From an uncultured Eisenbergiella sp. (GTDB taxonomy: Bacteria; Bacillota; Clostridia; Lachnospirales; Lachnospiraceae), in contig CARDPF010000035.1 of NCBI GenBank assembly GCA_948960675.1, positions 1-16,211 on the forward strand: 16,211 nt of DNA. Direction: 5' to 3'. Position numbers and translations under genes: made by a program. The notes beneath the pieces are model-generated. The model worked only from the letters and a program-made list of their open reading frames with translations, ran no database searches and had not been told where the DNA came from. The number at the start of each line of letters is the position of its first letter. Position 1 is the first letter of the stretch. Positions 1 through 6,081 of the stretch are shown here, piece by piece.

Positions 1-412
1 CCTCCGGATAGACTGTCCTGTAACGCGGATCGGACCAATCGATCAGGGAAAAATACAGTCCGACCTTCATACCGGCCTCCCGGATTGCTTCTGTATACTC
101 TTTGACCAGATCCCTTTTGGCCGGTGTCTTTTTCACCACGCTCAAATCGGAATACTGCGTGTCAAACAGCGCTACGCCGTCATGATGCTTGGATGTCATG
201 ACCACATACTGCGCCCCTGCCCGCTTGAACAGATCCGCCCAGTCTTTTGCACAAAACCGGGAGGCGGTAAAGCCCTCGCACTGCTTCATGTAATCTTCAT
301 AGGAAATATTCCCGTTGTGGAAGGACCAGGATTCCGAAACATCCCCCACGGCGTAAATGCCGTAGTGGATGAAAATCCCCAGCTTTGCCTTCCGAAACCA
401 ATCCTGCATCAT
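1..412 (-). CDS. Alpha-L-fucosidase, GH29 family (3' part outside window)
   Basis: Predicted to hydrolyse terminal alpha-L-fucose from glycans. About 137 N-terminal residues are present and the gene runs off the left edge. Reading the minus strand from 412, the protein opens MMQDWFRKAKLGIFIHYGIY, the typical GH29 barrel start (WF..AK.GIF.H.G.Y), followed by WSFHN, YVVMTSKHHDG and ALFDTQYSDL near residues 75-95, then GMKVGLYFSLIDW. The KHHDG-ALFD segment is a family hallmark. The catalytic nucleophile lies beyond the edge and cannot be checked. There is no signal peptide, so it is probably cytoplasmic and acts on imported oligosaccharides. Two adjacent ATGs exist (412 and 409); AAAGGAG lies about 10 nt upstream of the first. 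An extended -10 promoter sits just upstream, so it is probably transcribed independently of hflC. Confidence 0.85.
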   Translation of the reverse strand, partial: MMQDWFRKAKLGIFIHYGIYAVGDVSESWSFHNGNISYEDYMKQCEGFTASRFCAKDWADLFKRAGAQYVVMTSKHHDGVALFDTQYSDLSVVKKTPAKRDLVKEYTEAIREAGMKVGLYFSLIDWSDPRYRTVYPE

Positions 413-445
413 AATCAGAATTCTCCTTTCCGTTTTGGTACTCTC

Positions 446-454
446 AGTATAACA
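446..454 (-). promoter_or_regulatory. Extended -10 promoter of the fucosidase gene
   Basis: The minus strand reads TGTTATACT: a TATACT -10 (446-451) preceded by TGn, the extended -10 motif. The region 17 bp further upstream (TATGTT) is a poor -35, which an extended -10 can tolerate. It lies about 34 nt upstream of the start codon. Inference from motif only. Confidence 0.5.
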
Positions 455-511
455 TTTTTTTCCGGCAAAACATATACACATTTGAAAGATAAATATAAGC
501 TTATAACGCTT

Positions 512-547
512 GTTACTATTCACGGCCCGGGGGCCGCTCATAGTAAC
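512..547. repeat. Two-tier inverted repeat bounded by GTTAC/GTAAC
   Basis: GTTACTAT (512-519) pairs with ATAGTAAC (540-547), and CGGCCC (523-528) pairs with GGGCCG (531-536). The two stems are separated by a symmetric 3-nt internal loop and capped by GG. It abuts the repeat element at 543-657. There is no T-tract, so a simple terminator is unlikely. Confidence 0.75.
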
Positions 548-657
548 GATTCGGGTCGGCATTCCGGGTTTTGCTACGCAAAAGCCGCCCCTCACCCTTG
601 TATCATGTTCTCACGGAATGCGCAGTTTATGCGCATTCCTGACCCGCAAATCCGGTA
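543..657. repeat. Hairpin-rich intergenic repeat, copy A (REP/MITE-like)
   Basis: This fills most of the gap between hflC and the fucosidase gene and starts about 6 nt after the hflC stop. Visible structure: near-terminal arms GATTCGGGTC (548-557) and GACCCGcAAATC (641-652); an imperfect hairpin CGGGTTTTGC-TAC-GCAAAAGCCG (565-587); and a perfect 10-bp hairpin GGAATGCGCA-GTTTA-TGCGCATTCC (615-639) preceded by TTCTCACGG. The same order and the same short conserved words occur in copy C at the right edge, so this is a dispersed element and not a unique spacer. It contains no credible ORF. It may also block transcription leaving hflC. Confidence 0.7.
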
Positions 658-662
658 AAAAC

Positions 663-1532
663 TCAGTATCCATAAAAAATCTGCGCAATCGGGGAACTCT
701 TATCCAGAATCAGCGTATTGTTGCTTCCCCTAAGGGATGCTTTCGCCGCATCCAGGGACCGCACAAAATTATAAAAATCAGCCTTATTCTCATCATTGTA
801 AGCCCCGGAAAGAATCTGCATATATTGCGCCTCCCCTTCGGCCTTGATCTTTTCGGCTTCCGCCGCTGCCCCGGACTTCATGACGGATACTTCCTTGGAG
901 GTATCGTTCAAAATTTTCTGGGCGGAGGATTTTCCCTCTGCCGTATAGGAGGCCGCAATGTTGTTCCGCTCCGAAATCATTCTCTCATAGACGGACTGTT
1001 TGTTGTCGTCCGGCATATCCAGCGATTTGGTCTCCACGGCAATGACCTCAATCCCATAATCATCCAGGGAAGAGCCGATATTGTCCTTGATGTCCTGTGC
1101 CAGCTTACCGTTACGGTTTTCGATGATCTCCATCTGATCCATATTGGAAATCACGGACTTTAAGGAAGAAAAAACCGTCGCACTGATACGGGACTGGGCC
1201 TGTGCCACCTGTCCATTCAAATGTCTGGTAAACAATACCGGATCCGATATCTTCCAAAGCACAAAGGCATCCGCGATCATGGTCTTTTTATCCTTGGTAA
1301 TGACATCCGATTCCGGGATATCATAAAGCTGCAGCTGTTTCGGTACGGCATTTGCCTCCTGTATAAACGGAACCTTCAGGGAAACCCCCGGTTCCTTAAC
1401 CACCCTGACAATTTCCCCAAACTGTTTGACCAGCATGTATTCGTCCGGATACGTCACCACCATGGAAGAGCCCAAAATAATAACCGCCACAACCAGCACC
1501 ACAATTCCCAGCACTTTTTTAGACTTTTTCAT
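663..1532 (-). CDS. hflC: HflC, SPFH/prohibitin-family membrane protein
   Basis: 289 residues, the usual HflC size. HflC and HflK form a membrane-anchored SPFH complex that, in E. coli, surrounds and modulates the AAA protease FtsH; a similar role here is inferred from family. An N-terminal transmembrane helix spans about residues 7-27 (VLGIVVLVVAVIILGSSMVV) after a short lysine-rich segment. The SPFH/band-7 domain follows (YPDEYMLVKQFGEIVRVV onward), then an alanine/glutamate/lysine-rich coiled coil around 185-240 (AAAEAEKIKAEGEAQYMQIL) and the conserved LILDKSSP motif near the C terminus. The ATG overlaps the hflK stop as ATGA (1529-1532), indicating translational coupling. No ftsH gene is present in the window. 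Confidence 0.92.
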   Translation of the reverse strand: MKKSKKVLGIVVLVVAVIILGSSMVVTYPDEYMLVKQFGEIVRVVKEPGVSLKVPFIQEANAVPKQLQLYDIPESDVITKDKKTMIADAFVLWKISDPVLFTRHLNGQVAQAQSRISATVFSSLKSVISNMDQMEIIENRNGKLAQDIKDNIGSSLDDYGIEVIAVETKSLDMPDDNKQSVYERMISERNNIAASYTAEGKSSAQKILNDTSKEVSVMKSGAAAEAEKIKAEGEAQYMQILSGAYNDENKADFYNFVRSLDAAKASLRGSNNTLILDKSSPIAQIFYGY

Positions 1533-2653
1533 TCCGCTGCCTCCTCTCCCATCGTCTCACTGCTTTCATCCCCACCTGCTTTTCCTGCCGCATTTTGGCC
1601 GCTTCCCGTCGTGGCCCTGCCTGCAGCGTTATCCTCCTGCTCCCGGGAAGGGACCGTATTGGCGCCGCCAAACTGGTCAAGCGGCAAAAGCTTCTGTGTA
1701 CCGCTCTCGTCCACAATGTAGACACGCAGCCCGGGAAGCACTTCCTCCATCGTCTCATAAAACATTCTCTGCTTTGTGATCAGCGGATATTTGGTGTATT
1801 CCGCATACATCTGCTCAAAACGGGACACCTGTCCCTGGGCTTCGTTGATACGCGCCTGCTTTTCGGCCTCGGCGTCCTTGATGATCTGGTCGCATTCCGC
1901 CTCCGCCGCAGGGATCTTTTCGTTGCGCTCCTTATTGGCGTTGTTGATGGCCGTCTCTTTTCCCTGCTTGGCGTTTTCCACATTTTTAAAAGCGCTCAGC
2001 ACTTCTGCCGTGGGCGGGAAAGCGTCCTGAATCGTAACCTTCTCCACCGCAAGGCCGATATCCTCCTCGATCATGCGCGCGGAAAGCTTCTCCATAATCT
2101 GTGACTGGATCGCCGCCTTCCCGGTAGTTATCACATCATCCACATTATAAATTCCCACGGTATCGCGTATGTAGGACTGGGCAAGCATTTTGAGAGTGGC
2201 CACCGGATTCTCGGAAGCATACAAATATTTGACCGGGTCGCTCACCTTGTACTCCAAATAAAAATCCGTATCCACAAAGTTAAAGTCCTTGGTGATCATA
2301 ATGCACTCGTCCTCAATGGAATCCCCTGTGTCCTGGTCGTAACCGATGGACATTCCCGCAATCACCTTGGAAACCTTGCGCACCCTCTGGATAAACGGGA
2401 TTTTAAAATGCAGCCCTGCCTGGGACACCGCAGCCGGATTGCCCAGGGTAGTCACTACCGCATAATTTTCCTCATCCAGCATATAGTAGCTGTTCATCCC
2501 CACAACCAAAAGCAGGAGAATCAAAAAAACCGGAAACAGCTTTTTGGGCGAAAACGTTTTGCGGACACGCCTGCCCTCCGCATCATAGGTCTCCGGCCGG
2601 GGCTTTTTTCCGGAAAAAGCGCCAAACGGATTGGTATTTCTGTAATTATTCAT
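1529..2653 (-). CDS. hflK: HflK, SPFH/prohibitin-family membrane protein
   Basis: 374 residues. Partner of HflC in a membrane complex that modulates FtsH in characterised bacteria. A polar, basic N-terminal tail of about 35 residues is followed by one transmembrane helix at about 38-57 (KLFPVFLILLLLVVGMNSYY). The SPFH domain starts at LDEENYAVVTTLGNP, and a charged coiled coil at about 230-285 includes AEAECDQIIKDAEAEKQARI. The last 40 residues are low complexity (Gly/Ala/Glu/Ser-rich) and probably disordered. The start is supported by AAAGGAGG about 10 nt upstream of ATG 2653. It lies 72 bp downstream of ilvE with an imperfect hairpin in the gap, so partial read-through from the ilvE promoter is plausible. 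hflC overlaps its stop by 4 bp. Confidence 0.92.
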   Translation of the reverse strand: MNNYRNTNPFGAFSGKKPRPETYDAEGRRVRKTFSPKKLFPVFLILLLLVVGMNSYYMLDEENYAVVTTLGNPAAVSQAGLHFKIPFIQRVRKVSKVIAGMSIGYDQDTGDSIEDECIMITKDFNFVDTDFYLEYKVSDPVKYLYASENPVATLKMLAQSYIRDTVGIYNVDDVITTGKAAIQSQIMEKLSARMIEEDIGLAVEKVTIQDAFPPTAEVLSAFKNVENAKQGKETAINNANKERNEKIPAAEAECDQIIKDAEAEKQARINEAQGQVSRFEQMYAEYTKYPLITKQRMFYETMEEVLPGLRVYIVDESGTQKLLPLDQFGGANTVPSREQEDNAAGRATTGSGQNAAGKAGGDESSETMGEEAAE

Positions 2654-2685
2654 GCCCTATAAACCTCCTTTTCCCATAGCATAAA

Positions 2686-2719
2686 GACAGGCAGACAGCT
2701 TTTGGGGCCGTCGCCTGTC
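2686..2719 (-). terminator. Weak hairpin between ilvE and hflK (attenuator-like)
   Basis: Arms GACAGGC-GAC and GTC-t-GCCTGTC pair over 10 bp with one bulge around a 13-nt loop. On the minus strand only TTTAT follows, so at best it is a weak terminator or an mRNA-processing/attenuation hairpin that would lower hflKC expression relative to ilvE. Confidence 0.4.
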
Positions 2720-2725
2720 CGTCCT

Positions 2726-3751
2726 TTATAAAATCGTATGAATCCAGCCTGCGGGGCCTTCTATCCTGCCCATCTGGATACCGGTAAGGGTGTCGTAAAG
2801 CTTCTGCACCACCGGCCCCATCTTCTCCATGCCGCTGTCAAAGCAAATTTCCCTGCCATGATCCACCACCTTGCCCACCGGGCAGATGACGGCCGCCGTA
2901 CCGCACACGCCGCATTCCGCAAAATTGTCCAGTTCGGCAATTTTCACCGGCCTCTCCACTACCTGCATGCCCAAAACATCCCGCGCCACTACCGTGAGGG
3001 ATCTTCTGGTAATGGAAGGAAGGATACTGTCGGATTTGGGAATCACAATCGTCCCTTCCCTGTCCACAAACAGGAAATTGGCGCCGCCGGTCTCCTCCAC
3101 ATACGTTCTGGTGGCAGAGTCCGGGAACATGTTCTCGTCAAAGCCGTTGCTGTGCGCCACCACATAAGCGTGCAGGCTCATGGCATAGTTTAACCCGGCC
3201 TTGATATGGCCCGTCCCGTGGGGTGCCGCGCGGTCAAAATCACTGACACAAATGGTCAGGGGCTTGACACCCCCTTTAAAATAAGGCCCTACCGGTGTCA
3301 CAAACATCCTAAACTGATAGCCATCCGCAGGCTTTACGCCAATTACATTGGATGTGGCAATCATGTAAGGACGGATGTATAATGTGGCCCCGCTTCCGTA
3401 AGGAGGTACCCACGCGGCGTTGGCCCGCACCACCTGATCCACCGCTTCCATAAACTTTTCTTCCGGGAACGGCGGCATTTCCAGACGGACCGCACTGTCC
3501 ACCATACGTTTCGCATTCAAATCGGGACGGAACGTCACAATGTGCCCGTCCTCCGTAGTATAAGCTTTCAGGCCCTCAAATATCTCCTGACAGTAATGGA
3601 AGATGCCGGCACATTCGCTCAGCGTAATGGTGGAATCCGTGACCAGCCCGCCTTCCTCCCATTTGCCATCCTTATAGTTTGACACATAGCGGTAATCCGT
3701 CGGCATATACCCAAATCCCAGATTGCCCCAGTCCAGATTCTTCTTTTCCAT
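2726..3751 (-). CDS. ilvE: Branched-chain amino acid aminotransferase (PLP fold type IV)
   Basis: 341 residues, matching the longer BCAT subfamily (about 340-360 aa). It catalyses reversible transamination between Leu/Ile/Val and their 2-oxo acids, with 2-oxoglutarate/glutamate as partner, and uses PLP. Diagnostic segments: FEGLKAY (58-64), RP..NA.RM (75-83), the PLP-lysine region GTGHIKAGLNYA with Lys184, EETGGANFLFV (219-229) and LPSITRRSL (244-252). The C-terminal part contains AECGVCGTAAVICPVG (279-293), with a CxxC pair. GGAGGAG lies 5 nt upstream of ATG 3751, and a TATAAT promoter sits in the gap behind the threonine ammonia-lyase gene. Together with that upstream gene it suggests local isoleucine metabolism, either biosynthesis or branched-chain turnover. 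Confidence 0.93.
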   Translation of the reverse strand: MEKKNLDWGNLGFGYMPTDYRYVSNYKDGKWEEGGLVTDSTITLSECAGIFHYCQEIFEGLKAYTTEDGHIVTFRPDLNAKRMVDSAVRLEMPPFPEEKFMEAVDQVVRANAAWVPPYGSGATLYIRPYMIATSNVIGVKPADGYQFRMFVTPVGPYFKGGVKPLTICVSDFDRAAPHGTGHIKAGLNYAMSLHAYVVAHSNGFDENMFPDSATRTYVEETGGANFLFVDREGTIVIPKSDSILPSITRRSLTVVARDVLGMQVVERPVKIAELDNFAECGVCGTAAVICPVGKVVDHGREICFDSGMEKMGPVVQKLYDTLTGIQMGRIEGPAGWIHTIL

Positions 3752-3803
3752 ACATTCTCCTCCATTCCTTGGGCCAAGTCAGCCTTTCTTTTGCTTTCCG
3801 CTC

Positions 3804-3832
3804 ATTATACCACCATTTCCCTTACAGGAAAA
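3804..3832 (-). promoter_or_regulatory. Sigma-A-like promoter of ilvE
   Basis: A perfect TATAAT -10 (3804-3809, minus strand) with a 17-bp spacer to a weak -35 TTTTCC (3827-3832). The predicted 5' UTR is about 45 nt, too short for a T-box or leader-peptide attenuator. The weak -35 next to the palindrome at 3838-3857 fits an activator-dependent or otherwise regulated promoter (inference). Confidence 0.6.
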
Positions 3833-3837
3833 GTATT

Positions 3838-3857
3838 TTTTTGTGGCGCCACAAAAA
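3838..3857. promoter_or_regulatory. Perfect 20-bp palindrome upstream of ilvE promoter
   Basis: TTTTTGTGGCGCCACAAAAA is a perfect two-fold symmetric sequence placed 6 bp upstream of the ilvE -35. It has no spacer loop and no T-tract after the stem on the minus strand, so it fits a dimeric regulator's operator better than a terminator. The regulator is unknown. Confidence 0.5.
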
Positions 3858-3900
3858 TCCACCGCCCAGCCTGCAAAACGGATTTGGTGTATGCACCTTT

Positions 3901-5115
3901 TTAGATGGTCGTCTGCACCAGCTTGGGGCAGTACCCTTCCCGTTCCAGGGCCGCCATGATTTCGTCTTTGTGCTGGGTACCAAAGGCTTCCATGGTGATG
4001 CGCAGTTCCACCGCCGCGTTGCGGTTGATGGAGACAAACTGGTTGTGGGACAGTTTGATGACGTTGCCGTTGGCGTTGGCAACGATACCGGATACCTTAT
4101 GCAGCTGTCCCGGCTTATCGGGAAGCAGGATGGATACGGTAAAGATGCGGTTGCGCAATATCAGCCCCTGCTGTACCACCGAGGACATGGTGATCACATC
4201 CATATTGCCGCCGCTCAAAATGGACACCACCTTTTTCCCCCTGATACCATCCAGATGCTTTAAGGCAGCAACCGTCAACAGCCCGGAATTTTCCACCACC
4301 ATCTTATGGTTTTCCACCATGTCCAAAAAGGCGCCAACCAGTTCCGCGTCCTCCACCGTGACAATATCGTCGAGGTTTTTCTGCAGATAAGGGAAAATCT
4401 TTTCCCCCGGCGTCTTTACGGCCGTGCCGTCCGCAATGGTGGCCACCTTGTTCAGGGTCGTCACCTTTCCCTGCTTTAGGGATTCCTGCAGGCAATTGGC
4501 ATTGGCGGGTTCCACGCCGATCACCCGGATCTTGGGATTGAGCTGCTTGGCCAAAACGGATACGCCGGTTGCCAGGCCGCCGCCCCCGATGGGAACCAAA
4601 ATGATATCCACCAGGGGAAGCTCCTTGATGATTTCCATGGCAATGGTTCCCTGTCCGGTGGCCACCGCCAAATCGTCAAAGGGATGCACAAAGGTATACC
4701 CATGTTCCTCCGCAAGCTCATAGGCCTTTGCACAGGCCTCGTCATAAACGTCCCCGTACAATACCACCTCCGCGCCATAGCCCTTGGTGCGGTTCACTTT
4801 AATCAGCGGCGTGCCTGTAGGCATGACGATGGTCGCTTTTACGCCATAGCATTTGGCCGCATAGGCAACCCCCTGGGCATGGTTTCCGGCGGAAGCCGTA
4901 ATCACGCCTTTTGCGCGTTCCTCCTCCGAAAGCGTGCTCATTTTGTAATAGGCGCCCCGCACCTTGTAAGCGCCTGTAAACTGCATGTTTTCCGGTTTTA
5001 AATAGACCCTTGCCCCGGTCATTTGGCTCAAATGATCGCTGTAGATCAGCTTTGTCTCCAGCGTTACTTTTTTTACCACCTCGGAAGCTTCCTCAAACTT
5101 ATCCAGCGTCAGCAT
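3901..5115 (-). CDS. ilvA: Threonine ammonia-lyase with one C-terminal ACT domain
   Basis: 404 residues, the size of the single-ACT threonine dehydratase group and shorter than E. coli IlvA (about 514). It converts threonine to 2-ketobutyrate and ammonia with PLP, the entry to isoleucine synthesis or to threonine fermentation. Motifs: PLP lysine Lys51 in FTGAYKVRGAYYKM, SAGNHAQG (75-82), the phosphate-binding glycine loop PIGGGGLATG (175-184) and SGGN (301-304). An ACT domain occupies about 325-404 (FTVSILLPDKPGQLHKVSGI), so allosteric control by an amino acid is likely; whether it inhibits (biosynthetic) or activates (catabolic) cannot be read from sequence. The ATG overlaps the ftsY 3' end by 17 bp, with GGGAGGGG just upstream, so translation is coupled to ftsY. 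Confidence 0.9.
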   Translation of the reverse strand: MLTLDKFEEASEVVKKVTLETKLIYSDHLSQMTGARVYLKPENMQFTGAYKVRGAYYKMSTLSEEERAKGVITASAGNHAQGVAYAAKCYGVKATIVMPTGTPLIKVNRTKGYGAEVVLYGDVYDEACAKAYELAEEHGYTFVHPFDDLAVATGQGTIAMEIIKELPLVDIILVPIGGGGLATGVSVLAKQLNPKIRVIGVEPANANCLQESLKQGKVTTLNKVATIADGTAVKTPGEKIFPYLQKNLDDIVTVEDAELVGAFLDMVENHKMVVENSGLLTVAALKHLDGIRGKKVVSILSGGNMDVITMSSVVQQGLILRNRIFTVSILLPDKPGQLHKVSGIVANANGNVIKLSHNQFVSINRNAAVELRITMEAFGTQHKDEIMAALEREGYCPKLVQTTI

Positions 5116-6052
5116 TTTTCCCCTCCCTTACGTCAAACAGCGCGTTCACAAACTGGTCCGCGTCAAACTTCTGCAAATCGTCGATGCCCTCCCCGATCCC
5201 GATATATTTCACCGGAATATGCAGTTCCGACTGGATGGCGACCGCAATACCGCCCTTTGCCGTTCCGTCCATCTTCGTCAAAATGATGCCTGTCAGGTCT
5301 GCCGTCTCCGCAAATTCCCTTGCCTGCACCAGCGCGTTCTGCCCCGTAGTGCCGTCCAAAACCACCAAATTTTCCCGGTGAACGCCCGGGAATTCACGGT
5401 CAATGATACGGTTCATCTTTTTTAATTCTTCCATCAGGTTTTTCTTGTTGTGCAGACGCCCTGCAGTATCGCATAACAGCACGTCCACATGGCGGGCCTT
5501 CGCAGCGCTTACCGCATCATAGATGACACTTGCCGGATCCGATCCTTCCCTGCCGCCCACAATGTCCACACCGGCCCGGTTGGCCCACTCTGCCAGCTGC
5601 TCCCCTGCGGCCGCCCGGAAGGTATCCGCCGCCGCAATCAGCACCCTGCGCCCCTGGCTTTTCAGCTTTCCGGCAAGCTTGCCAACGGAAGTGGTTTTTC
5701 CCACACCATTTACGCCGATCACCAAAACCACCGACTGGCAGTGTTCAAATTCATAAGCGGTTTCCCCCACATACATCTGTTCCCGGATACCGTCGATCAA
5801 CAGCTGCCTGCAGGCCTTTGGCTCCCGGATTCCCTGCTCCTTCACCTGTTTCCGCAGCCTTTCCAAAATATCGCTGGTCGCGTTGACGCCCAAATCCCCC
5901 ATAATCAGGGTTTCTTCCAGTTCCTCGTAAAAATCCTCGTCGATATCGCTAAAACCTGAAAAAATGGAATCAATCCCGCTCACGATATTGTTTCTTGTCT
6001 TTGTCAGCCCATCCTTGAGTCTGGCAAAAAATCCTTTTTTTTCTTCTCCCAT
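5099..6052 (-). CDS. ftsY: FtsY, signal recognition particle receptor GTPase
   Basis: 317 residues from the chosen start. It is the SRP docking GTPase at the membrane and works with Ffh-SRP in co-translational membrane protein insertion. The N-terminal helical segment (MGEEKKGFFARLKDGLTKTR) is short, without the long acidic A domain of E. coli FtsY. GTPase motifs: G1 GVNGVGKT (113-120), AADTFRAAA (141-149), DTAGR (195-199), TKMDGTAKGG (259-268), and the closing GIGEGIDDLQKFD (285-297). An upstream GTG at 6085 overlaps the smc stop and would add 11 residues. I chose ATG 6052 because AAAGGAGG (6058-6065) sits 5 nt ahead of it, inside that extension. ffh/ylxM does not follow; the threonine ammonia-lyase gene does. 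Confidence 0.94.
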   Translation of the reverse strand: MGEEKKGFFARLKDGLTKTRNNIVSGIDSIFSGFSDIDEDFYEELEETLIMGDLGVNATSDILERLRKQVKEQGIREPKACRQLLIDGIREQMYVGETAYEFEHCQSVVLVIGVNGVGKTTSVGKLAGKLKSQGRRVLIAAADTFRAAAGEQLAEWANRAGVDIVGGREGSDPASVIYDAVSAAKARHVDVLLCDTAGRLHNKKNLMEELKKMNRIIDREFPGVHRENLVVLDGTTGQNALVQAREFAETADLTGIILTKMDGTAKGGIAVAIQSELHIPVKYIGIGEGIDDLQKFDADQFVNALFDVREGKNADAG

Positions 6053-6057
6053 TTTCC

Positions 6058-6065
6058 CCTCCTTT
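6058..6065 (-). promoter_or_regulatory. Ribosome binding site that fixes the ftsY start
   Basis: AAAGGAGG on the minus strand, 5 nt before ATG 6052. It favours this ATG over the in-frame GTG at 6085, which overlaps the smc stop. Confidence 0.75.
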
Positions 6066-6081
6066 CCCCCAAAAACTACCG

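Noticed and set aside
512..657. CRISPR array
   Set aside because: The repeats are nested hairpins with no regular direct repeat-spacer periodicity and there are no cas genes.
3838..3857. Palindrome as terminator of the plsX-ilvA operon
   Set aside because: There is no loop beyond the central four bases and the stem is followed by A residues on the minus strand, so it lacks the T-tract needed.
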